Shown here in pieces: positions 48,801-59,326 of a stretch of 64,000 nt of DNA. Position numbers and translations under genes: made by a program. Each line of letters opens with the position of its first letter. Within the stretch, counting starts at the first letter, position 1. This stretch comes from Miscanthus floridulus (Eukaryota; Streptophyta; Magnoliopsida; Poales; Poaceae), in assembly GCF_019320115.1 (NCBI RefSeq), contig NC_089584.1, positions 57,904,852 to 57,968,851 of the forward strand, written 5' to 3'. The notes beneath the pieces were generated by a model that saw only the letters and a list, made by a program, of their open reading frames with translations, searched no databases and was not told the origin of the DNA.

Positions 48801-51800
48801 CGCTCGTGCCACTGCCACGCCTCGTCGTCCCGACGAGCAGCGAGACAGAGGGGTTGTGCCACCCGCACGTTAAGGACGTAGAGTCGATTTGCGCTTCTGG
48901 ATACCTTGGCGAGAAGGCGGCGACGACGATCCCAAATCTTCATGACTCCATCCTCAACCACCACACGCGAACCGTTCTCATCCAGCTGTCCCAAGCTGAT
49001 GATGGAGTTCCTCAACGCGGGGATGTAGTAGACTCCGGTGAGCAGCCTGTGCTCACCAGACACGGTGGTGAAGATGACGGAGCCGACGCCCTTGATCTCC
49101 ACGCCGGAGGCATCCCCAAACTTGACGGAGCCTCGGACGCTAGAGTCAAGCTCAGTGAAGAACTCCCGTCGACCGGTCATGTGATGGGTGGAGCCGGTGT
49201 CGAGGCACCACCCGTCAGTCTTGTCGTTGCCGGAGCCGTCGCCGAGGAGGGCGTGTGCTTTTGGCTCGTCAAGGTGGAGGAGAGCCGCTGCGGCCGGTGC
49301 CGCTGGAGGTAGCTCGATGCTTGCATGTGCCATGAACAGAGCCAGCACCTCCTCCGCCTGTGCGACGTGGGCCTGGCTGCGTCGTGGCTGTCGACAGTCC
49401 TTGGCCCAATGGCCAAGCTGGCCGTAGTTGTGGCAGGCGTCGTCTCGTGCCCGCTTGTGCCTGCCGGCGGCGCCGCCCTGGGCGCCTCAGCGGGCATCAC
49501 CCTCTGCACGTCCTCGAGCCCCGGCCTGGGCGTCTCTGCGCGCCTTGCACGGCTTGCCACGCTTGCGGCCGCCTGTCGCGGAAGAAGGCTCCCCCTTCTT
49601 TCGGTCACCTTGGCTGGCTAGCCACTGCTCCCGAGTGAGAAGGAGCTTCCCGCTAGTGGTGATGGGCCCTGAAAGGGACTGTGGCTCATCGTTGTCGACG
49701 ACCTTGAGGCGACCTATCGCCTCCTCAATCGACATCGTGGAGACATCCAGCAGAGACTCGATCGAGCGAGCCATCTGCTTGTACTTCTCGGGGACGTAGC
49801 GGAAGAGCTTTTCAACAGCTCTCTCCTCGCCGTAGGTGTCATCGCCGAACTGCACCATCTTCTGCAACAGTGTTGAGACGAAGAGTGAAGTCATCAACGT
49901 CCTCACCTGGCTTGAAGGCCAGGTTCTCCCACTTCTTGCGAAGTGCCTGTAGTGTGGACTTGCGGGCGCGGGTCGCTGCCGATGCGTGCCGCAGCGATGG
50001 CGTCCCAAGCCTCCTTGGCAGTCCGCTTGTTGGTAAGCGAGAACTGCATCTCGGGCGGGACTGCAGCGATGAGGGCATCCAGCGCCCGTCGATCCTGGTC
50101 GTAGTCGACGTCGCCGTACCATACTGCCTCCCACATGTGCCGCCCCTGGAGCTTTACCCTCATCACCGCAGCCCACTCGACGTAGTTGGTCTTGGTGAGG
50201 GTAGGCCACCCACCGCAGGGGCCGACGTCCCTGACAATAGCCTGGAAACCGTGGTAACCATCGTACCGATCCGGGGAGAGAGCCACGCTGCCTGTGAAGG
50301 TCGCGCTCTCCATCGACCCGTCCGCCACCGTTGTCGTGCGCACCTCCTCCAGGAGCGCCACCGCCATGCGCGCCTCCTCCAGGAGCGCCGCCGGCGCGTC
50401 CGCGCCTGTCTAGGCTGCCGCCGCGCTCGTGGGCGTGCGCGGCTCCTCCAGGAGCGCCGCCAGCGCGTCCGCGCCTGTCTGGGCTGCCGCCACGCTCGTG
50501 GGCGTGCGCGCCTCCTCCAGGAGCGCCGCCAGCGCGTCCGCGCCTGTCTGGGCTACCGCCACACTCGTGGGCGTGCGCGGCTGCCCACTGCGCCACCCGC
50601 GCTCGCGCTGCCTCCCTCTCTAGCAGCTCGAGGTCCGCGTCGGCGGTGTCGTCAGCGGAAATGGAGCTGCCGATGCTGCCGCGCAGAGCCTCGACCTCCG
50701 CTACCACCGCACGCGCTACATCCGCCGCCGCCACTACTTCCGCCTCCGCTCTGGCTGCTGCCAGCTCCGCCGCTGCCAGCCTCGACGCCCTTGCCGCCGC
50801 CGCAGCGGTCTCTACCGCCGCTCGCTCGCGTTCCTCTGTCGCGGCAAGTTCGGCCTCCTGCCGACGCCGCGTGCTCGAGGCGACCGAGCGCGGAGACTGC
50901 CCTGCGGACATGACGCGCTACCGGAGAGCTGCTGCGTGGGGAGAGGGCTGCTTCAGACGCGCAGAGGGACAGGAATGAACAGGAGCGGCCAGAGGAGCTG
51001 TTGCTGCCAATAGCTGGGGCTGTTGTGGTGCTGGGAGAGAAGATGAGCCAGAGATGCTCAGGCTACAGGATAATACGGCTCTGATACCAGTTGTTAGTCG
51101 CTGAATTCTTACTCTTGGTACTAGCAGAATTCTTACTCTCATCGAGAGAGGATGACACTAGGAGTTGGAGCAATTTTCTGATTTATTTACAAATGCCATG
51201 CCCACCTGAGGGGTTAGGGATACATATTTATAGGCTGCTAGCCAGCCAAGCATATGCCAAGATGCTAGTCTAAGATGCTAATATGCTGTCCTAATATGTT
51301 ATCCTCTAAGATGTTGTCCTAAGATGCTGTCCTAGCTAAAGACCAGCTGCAAGGATGCTGTCCTCTTAGTCAAGATGCTGCTGCAGCCAGCCCCACAAAG
51401 ACTGCCAACAGAGACTTATCCCATCAAGCACTACGTGGGAAGGAAGAAGAAAGTTAAGAAAACAGAGAATGACAAACATGCCCCACATGTCAGATGACTC
51501 GTCCCATATTTCTGACCTGGAACGGAACGCGAAACAGATCCCATCCCTTGCAACCAAACACGAAACAGGGATGCTCCCGTCCCAAAAAACAGGAATGGAA
51601 CCATCCAATACCTCGTCTCTAAACCAAACACATGGTAAGTTAACTCGTTCTTGGCAGCTTGAGTGCTTCAATTGTCTGTGCATGTCACTGGTAATCTTAT
51701 TGTCTGTCATATTTGTCTTTAGGTTCTAGAAGCTCCATATGGTATGGTGGCACAGGCAACTATGCTAGTGCATTGTTCCTTTTTTGTCGAAAACGCAGAA

Positions 51801-54800
51801 GAGTTGTGTTTCTTTGCATTAAGAAGAAAAGGGGCGAGAACCCTTATAAACGCACACAACATACCAACACAAAAACAAAAAACACAGTTCAGCAAACTTT
51901 ACTAATGCCAGTGCATTGTTCCTCACAGCAGCTAAAGCTAATACATTGGACATAGTTGAGTCAGAGATTAAAACTGTTGTAGAGGCATCCAATAAAAGCC
52001 TGTTGTTTTCTCAATCCATCCAGGACTTGTGTTCCAAAAGAGACCAGGGTGAAAAAAAAGGTTCGATAAGGTGCTCTTCTTTTCTACATGCCTTACTAAT
52101 GAACTGTGTAGAATGTATTCAGCCATTTATGTGTGCTCATGGAAGGTGTGGATGACGATGATGTCTATGCCGCCTCCAGCGAGGTTGGTGGATGTTGGCT
52201 GCGAGGACATCATGGTGCAGAGGCTAGTGGTGGTGGCAGACATGGATCTATGTGTGAAGGTTGCAGCATTGTTCACCTAAACGGCCGTTTAGCCCGCTTA
52301 CACACCGTTTAAATGCTACACGGTGGTACGCCGTTTCTGTATAATAGGTTGTTTTGACCGTTTAAATGTTCGTTTTGCCCGTTTAAACGTCCGTTTTGCC
52401 CAAACAATGGGCTAAACGGCAGGTGACTGACTGTTTATCGTTTAGCGTTTAGGATAACACTAATTGCAAGGAAGCAGTTATCGCACCGCGCAGAGAGTGC
52501 AGCACACCTTGAGGTGGCGCGGATACTGGACTAACTGTAGGAGGCATCGGCGGCCAAGGGTCTGGCTGGCAATGCAGCACCATGCACTGAAGCTTTGGTC
52601 TTGCAGTTGGCTCTGAACCAGAATCTGCACTATCACCTGTTGTCTCAGATTATTAGCCCGTGCTTTAGATTATGGACTCATATCATTGGGTGTCTTGTAT
52701 TGTTGATACGTACTCCCTCCGTTCCAAGTTGTAAGTCGTTCTGGCTTTTCTAGATACATTTTTTACTATGTATCTAGATACGTAGCAAAAGCTATGTATC
52801 AAGAAAAAGCCAGAACAACTTACAATTTGGAATGCAAGGAGTAATCGTTAAGTGTATGAAGGCCCATCTACTATAGGCCCATGAGGCTATCTATATATAG
52901 TTATCTCCACTAATGGAGTGATTATTCTCTCAAATCCCCATGTTAGTAACATGGTACCAAAGCCATGGATTAGTGTTAGGGTTAGAGCTGATCACAGCTA
53001 TTAATCCACCCACGATCCATTTTTTTTAACCCGCTGGCATCATCATCCTCTATTCAGCCGCACGTGCGGCCATCTTTCGTCCGTCGCTATTGCGAGGACG
53101 ACATCAGTCACCGTTCGTGCTTTGTTCCAGCACGTCCACTTCATCAATGCGGCGCATATCCTATCCGTGCGCCGTCCGCACAGATGTCTCCGACTCCAAC
53201 CGTTCTCGTCGTGCATCGCCGCCCGTTCGTGCGGGTTTTTGCGCCCACTGCTTCATCACTACACCTGCCGATGTCCGTCCTTGACTTATGCACCTGCATT
53301 TGCTCTGTTCTGGCTAGGCACCTTTCTTGGGTTGAACTCTGCATCTGTCTGGCCCTTGGTGTTGCTCCTCTGCTGGTGCCTGAACAGCTGCTGCTCTCTG
53401 CTGCTGTGGTAGTTCTGCAGTGCTACATTGGTGGTAATCCATTTTGTTCTGTTCATTCTCAGCGTTGCTGACATGTTACAACCCACTGCAATTGTCTTTC
53501 CTATGAAACTCGATGGCCCTAGTAACTATCGAGAGTGGGCTCTCGCTGCCAAAACTGTATTGAGGGGCCATGGTCTTATGTCTCATTTGACTAAGGATGC
53601 TCCAGTTTGTTAAGTGTGAAGATCCTATCTAATAGGCCTATATGCCTATATATAGCCATGAGGCTATCTATATATAGTGACTACTTCACCTGTGGAGATT
53701 ATCTTCTGAAATCCCCAGGTTAGTATCATGGTATCAGAGACATGGATTAGGGTTAGGATTAGGCTACTCTAATTCACCCACGATCCAATTTTTCTTTACC
53801 TTGGGATCCATCCTGTCTCTTCGCGGCGTCGTCCGTCTCGTCTGTTCGGCTCATCGCCGCACATCTGCGCCGTTCGCGCGGCCCGTCGGATCCTTGTCGC
53901 GTTCGCGCGGCCCATCGTCGATCCTCCGCGCCGTTCGCGCGGCCCGTCGGATCCTTCTCGACGTTCGCGCGGCCCGTCGTCCCGTCCGTCGCCGATTCTC
54001 CGCGCCGTCCGTGCGGTCCTCCTCCGCGCGTCAATTCGCGCGACTCATCGATCCGCGCGAGTCGGTCTTCCGCGCGTTGATCCGCGCGATTCGTCGCCAG
54101 ATCGTCTTCGTCGTGCCTTGTCCGCTCGGTCTTCCGTGCGAGCAGAGGAGGCCAGGCCGTCCTTGTCGTGCCGCACGAGTGGCTCCGTCTGGACTTCGTG
54201 CCCTGCTCGTCCATCAGAGGTTTCTCTGCTCTGCTCTGTTTTTCCTCTGCTGCTGCTGTTGCTGGTCTCCTCTGTTGGCGGTGGTCTGCTCTGTTTTTCT
54301 ATTCAGTGGTGCTTGTCATCTGCTACTGCTTATCTTGCACAATGTCGCAGTCGCAATTACTATCAAATGCCATTGTTTTTCCTCTGAAACTTGATGGTCC
54401 ATCTAATTATCGAGAGTGGGCTTTCTCTGTCAAAACTGTTCTGCGTGGACATGGCCTTGCATCTCATCTGACAGATGATCCTCCAACTGACAAGTCGGAG
54501 GATGGTTCTGGTGCTGCTGCCGTCACGACTTGGACTAAGGATGATGGCCGAATCATGAGTGCCATAGTCACCAGCATGAAACCCTCACTAATGATGAGCC
54601 TTGAGCACCATCAATCTGCTAAGGAGATGTGGGACTACTTGCAGGGGAGATATGTTCAGAACAGTGGTGCACTTTTGCTTACTCTAATGCAAGGACTTCA
54701 TGATCTTCAGCAGAATGAGATGTCTATCGAGGAGTATTATACTGCTTTTGATCGTCTGATGGGACCTTTTCTTTCCATGGTTCCTAAGTGTGAGGCAGGG

Positions 54801-57800
54801 TGCTCAGGCTGCTGTGATAAGAAGAATAAGTTCATTGAAAAATTCCTTATATATCAGTTTTGTCATGGTTTGCGGCCTGATTTTGAGTCCAGTCGTAAAC
54901 AGTTGTTAAATGCTTCCACCACTCCGTCTATTTCTGATGTGTTGTCCGCCTTGATTGCTGAGGAGACACGACTTAATTCTCAGTCTCCTGTATCAGTACC
55001 TCACAGTGTTCTGGCAGCCTCTCACAAGACCAATACAGTGAAGGGCAACTCTTTTTCGCCTTGTGTTCATTGCAAGAAGACTACTCACCGTTTAGAAAAT
55101 TGCTTTGTTCGGTATCCTGAGAAGTTAACTGCTTATCGCTCACGCCATCCCAAGCAGAGTGGTCGTGGCGCCGGTTCCACCCCTACAGGCTCTGTGCCTG
55201 CAGGTTCCACCCCTACAGGATCGGTGTCTGTTGCTGCTGCATCACCTGTTACTGCTCCTTCTTGGGTGCTTGATTCAGGAGCCTCTTTTCATGTGTCATC
55301 AGATCAGTCACAGCTTGTTGCCTGCAAGCCAATTGCAGATGATGCCTCTATTCAGACAGCAGACGGTACATCCTGCCACATTACTCATCAGGGTTCTCCT
55401 TGCACCTCTAATTTTTCTGTACCTAATGTCTCGTTTGTACCTCAGTTGTCCATGAATCTTCTTTCAGTTGGTCAATTAACGGATCACAATTGTTTTGTTG
55501 GATTCGATGACTCATCTTGTTTTATTCAGGATTGTCGCACCGGGGCTGTACTTGGGACTAGCCATCGCCGTAGAGGTTCTCATAGCCTCTATGTTCTCGA
55601 CACTTTACGTCTTCCTCACTCTACTGCCTATGTGTCATCCGCCGCCGCTGCTGCATCTTCATCAAGTACATCGCCATCGACTTCATCTTTCGCCAAGTGG
55701 CATCATCGCCTTGGTCATTTATGTGGGTCTCGTTTATCCACCTTAATAAACAAGGGTTGTTTAGGTCCTACATCCATTGAGTCTAGTTTTCAGTGTAAGG
55801 GTTGCAAGCTTGGAAAACAGCTGCAGCTCCCATATTCTACTAGTACTTCTCATTCAGCTAGACCTTTTGATATTATTCATTCTGATGTATGGGGTCCTGC
55901 ACCTTTCGCTTCCAAAGGTGGTCATAAATACTATGTTATTTTTGTTGATGATCATTCTCGATATACTTGGATTTACTTTATGAAACATCGCTCTCAGTTG
56001 TGCTCTACTTATCAAAATTTTGCTCACATGGTGCACACACAATTTTCCACCCCCATTCGAGTTTTTCGTTCAGATTCTGGTGGAGAGTATTTATCTCACA
56101 CCTTTCGCCAATTTTTGACCTCTGAAGGCACTCTTGCTCAGCTTTCTTGTCCTGGCGCGCATGCTCAAAATGGGGTTGCTGAACGGAAACACCGCCATAT
56201 CATAGAGACTGCCCGCACACTTCTTATTGCATCTTTTGTTCCTTCTCATTTTTGGGGAGAAGCTGTGTCCACTTCTATTTATCTCATCAACAGACAACCA
56301 TCATCAAAATTGTCTGGTCAGTGTCCTGGTGAGGTTCTTTTTGGTACTCCTCCTGACTATGACCACCTTCGGGTTTTTTGCTACACTTGCTATGTCCTAC
56401 TTGCACCTCGTGAGCGGACTAAGTTGACTGCTCAGTCAGTTGAGTGTGTTTTTCTGGGATACAGTCCTGAGCATAAGGGTTATCGTTGTTATGACGCCTC
56501 CTCTCGCCGCATTCGTATATCTCGTGATGTCACTTTCGTTGAGGATCGTCCTTTCTTTTATAACCCTTCTACTCAACCATCCCGTAGTTGTACAGAGTCA
56601 ACATCCTTTCTGTGTCTTCCTCCTATACTTAGTGATGTTGACCCTCCTACACAACCCGTGTCTTCCAGCCCACCTAACACTTCTGTATCTTCTCCTGACA
56701 CTTTTGAAACTCCTCCACTTACTCATGTCGACCCTCCACTTACCAATGTCGATCCTCCCCCACTTTCTGAACCTTTGTCTTGTCAACCTCCGGTCCAGCA
56801 GCTCCCATCCTTTGACAAACCACCAGTCCACAAATACTACACTCGTCGTCCCCAAATCCCCACAGCCACTTCTTCGGCCAGTCCTGCTACTCCCGATGTT
56901 GATAGTTCTGTTAATTCTGATGAGTCATGTGCTTTTTCTGATGAATCACAGGGTGGTCTGAGATATAATCTACGAGACCGTGCTACTATTGGGCCTCCTG
57001 ACAAATATGGTTTTCCTCGTGTCACTGCTGTTGTGGAAGAGCCAACCACTTATCGAGAGGCCTCTAGCATTCCAGAATGGCAACTTGCTATGTGTGAGGA
57101 ACTTGCTGCACTTGATCGTACAGGGACCTGGGATATTGTTCCATTACCATCGCATGCTGTGCCTATTACATCCAAGTGGGTCTTCAAGATTAAAACCAAG
57201 TCGGATGGTTCTATTGAGCGATATAAGGCCCGTCTAGTTGCTAGAGGTTTTCAGCAAACTCAGGGCCGAGATTATGATGAGACATTTGCACCTGTTGCTC
57301 ATATGACTACTGTTCGTACTTTAATTGCAGTGGCCGCTGCTTCTTCTTGGACAATCTCTCAGATGGATGTTAAAAATGCCTTTCTTCATGGTGATTTAAA
57401 TGAAGAAGTTTACATGCAACCACCTCCAGGTGTTAGTGCCCCTCCAGGTTATGTTTGTCGTCTTCGTCGCGCTTTATATGGTCTTAAACAGGCTCCTCGT
57501 GCTTGGTTTGAGCGCTTTGTCTTTGTCATTCGGGCTGCTGGTTTTTCACCTAGTGATCATGACCCTGCCTTATTTATCCACCTCTCCTCACGTGGACGTA
57601 CTTTGCTTCTTTTATATGTTGATGATATATTGATTACGGGTGACGATGCAGACCACATTTCTTATGTCAAGCAGCAACTTGGTGCACAATTTCAAATGTC
57701 GGATTTAGGTCATCTCAGTTATTTCCTAGGCATTGAGGTCAAACAGTCTGCAAAGGGTTGCTATCTTTCTCAGTCCAAGTACATACAAGACCTTATTACT

Positions 57801-59283
57801 CGTTCAGGCATCACTGACCATCGGACAGCTGCGACACCTATGGATCTTCATTTGCAGCTTCGTCCCACTGATGGTACTCCTCTTAAGGATCCATCTCGAT
57901 ATCGGCATATTGTGGGCAGCCTTGTTTATCTCACTGTTACTCGACCTGATATTGCCCATGCCGTCCATATTTTGAGTCAGTTTGTGAGTGCTCCTACGAC
58001 CGTTCATTTTGGCCATTTACTTCGTGTCTTACGGTACTTGAGGGGGACATCATCTCGCAGCTTATTCTATGCCCGTGACAGTCCGCTTCAGCTTCATGCT
58101 TACTCGGACTCCACTTGGGCGAGTGACCCAACAGATCGTTGCTCTATCACAGGGTACTGTATTCTTCTTGGATCCTCTCCTATTGCATGGAAGTCCAAGA
58201 AACAAGCTGCTGTATCTCGTTCTAGTGCAGAGGCAGAACTTCGAGCACTTGCCACCACTACTGCAGAAATCGTATGGCTTCGATGGTTGTTGACTGATTT
58301 CGGAATTTCTTGTGATGCTGCCACACCTCTTCTATGCGATAATACAGGAGCTATACAGATTGCCAATGATCCTGTGAAGCATGAACTTACCAAGCATATT
58401 GGCGTCGATGCTTTCTTCACTCGCTCTCATTGTAATCAGCATACCATTGCTCTTCAATATGTGCCATCCGAGCTGCAATTAGCTGACTTCTTCACTAAAG
58501 CGCAAACTAGAGAGCAACATCGGCTTCATTTGCTCAAACTCAATGCTTCAGATCCTCCATTTCCACCTTGAGTTTGAAGGGGGGTGTTAAGTGTGAAGAT
58601 CCTATCTAATAGGCCTATATGCCTATATATAGCCATGAGGCTATCTATATATAGTGACTCCTTCACCTGTGGAGATTATCTTCTGAAATCCCCAGGTTAG
58701 TATCACAGTTGACACATCAAAGGATGTCTCTGGTGCTGATGCAGTCACAGCTTGGACCAATGATGTACGTGTCATGAGTGCTATTGTCACCAGTATGAGC
58801 ACTTGCGACTACTACTTCAGAGATTGTATGACTCCGATGGTTGTTGGCCGATTTTGGTATTTCTTGTGATGCCCCCACACACTTCTCTGTGATAATACAG
58901 GAGCCATACAGATTGCTAATGATCCTGTTAAGCAACATCGACTTCATTTAATAAAACGGAATGGTTCAAATCCTCTAGTTCCAGCTTGAGTTTGAAGGGG
59001 AGTGTCAAGTGTATGAAGGTCCATCTACTATAGGCCCATATGGCCCATGAGGCTCTCTATATATGGTTATCTCCACTAATCGAGCGATTATTCTCTCTCA
59101 TATCCCCAGGTTAGTAACAGTAATTAGGTTCCCATTATTGTTCTGACGCCTGCAATGATTTTAGTTAATTTCATCATCAACTGCAAATGTTTGTGCTTAC
59201 AATATTTGTTCTTTATGTTTACTTTCAGGCAAGAAAAAGTGAACATATTACAGAGTGGATTGCTTTGTGAAATGCGAATGGAG

Positions 59284-59326
<43 letters not shown>

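Larger units (their letters stand above)
45557..51426 (-). mobile_element. Ty1-copia retrotransposon, structurally complete, coding region dead
   Basis: 5,870 bp bounded by LTRs at 51092-51426 (5') and 45557-45916 (3'), with perfect 5-bp target duplications AGCAC at 45552-45556 and 51427-51431. The primer site complementary to initiator tRNA-Met (TGGTATCAGAGC) is at 51089-51078 and the polypurine tract at 45930-45917. The 3' LTR has a 25-bp tandem addition relative to the 5' LTR; other differences are few. Domain order gag-PR-IN-RT-RH is the copia order. It is in the same orientation as the hydroxylase gene, so its LTR polyadenylation signal could act on the host transcript (inference). The fragments at 11139-13950 and 26438-29925 come from close relatives. 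Confidence 0.95.
53608..58705 (+). mobile_element. Intact Ty1-copia retrotransposon with 121-bp LTRs
   Basis: 5,098 bp with LTRs at 53608-53728 and 58585-58705 that differ at a single base (A/C near 53683), and perfect target duplications CAGTT at 53603-53607 and 58706-58710. It has a primer site, leader, full-length ORF and polypurine tract. LTR near-identity implies recent insertion, though one difference in 121 bp gives only a loose date. It is inserted in the gag of its own non-autonomous relative, with which it shares LTR, gag and RNase H sequence. It is antisense to the hydroxylase gene. Confidence 0.96.
53473..58860 (+). pseudogene. Truncated gag-RNase H remnant of the outer copia element
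   Basis: From ATG 53473 the frame reads [20 protein letters not shown] up to DAPV at 53607, is interrupted by the inner element, and resumes at about 58711 ([18 protein letters not shown]). At about 58797 it passes into sequence derived from RNase H ([14 protein letters not shown]) but in the wrong frame, so translation ends at the TGA near 58868. The Gag part keeps the N-terminal region of the intact relative but no zinc knuckle. Confidence 0.85.
52846..59119 (+). mobile_element. Non-autonomous short-LTR copia derivative, itself interrupted
   Basis: LTRs at 52846-52951 and 59003-59119 are flanked by GTAAT at 52841-52845 and 59120-59124. The left duplication overlaps the end of the Stowaway MITE. 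A degenerate tRNA-Met primer site (TGGTACCAAAGCC) is at 52952. Without the 5.1-kb nested insertion and its target duplication the element is about 1.17 kb. The interior keeps a gag start, then two deletions remove most of gag-pol: one joins gag to RNase H near 58797, the other joins RNase H to the 3' end near 58934. Both junctions show short microhomology. It is therefore a deletion derivative that could only move using proteins of a full copy. Confidence 0.92.

Noticed and set aside
47254..49312. Plus-strand frames of 136, 228 and 230 codons
   Set aside because: Antisense to copia protease, integrase and linker, which have clear motifs on the minus strand.
49870..50913. 347- and 215-codon Pro/Arg/Ala-rich plus-strand frames
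   Set aside because: Antisense shadows of the GC-rich copia gag; codon composition mirrors the minus-strand gene.
53801..54394. 197-codon Arg-rich frame in the copia leader, with a long antisense frame
   Set aside because: Produced by CpG-rich repeats in the leader; it overlaps the Gag start in another frame and has no homology I recognise.
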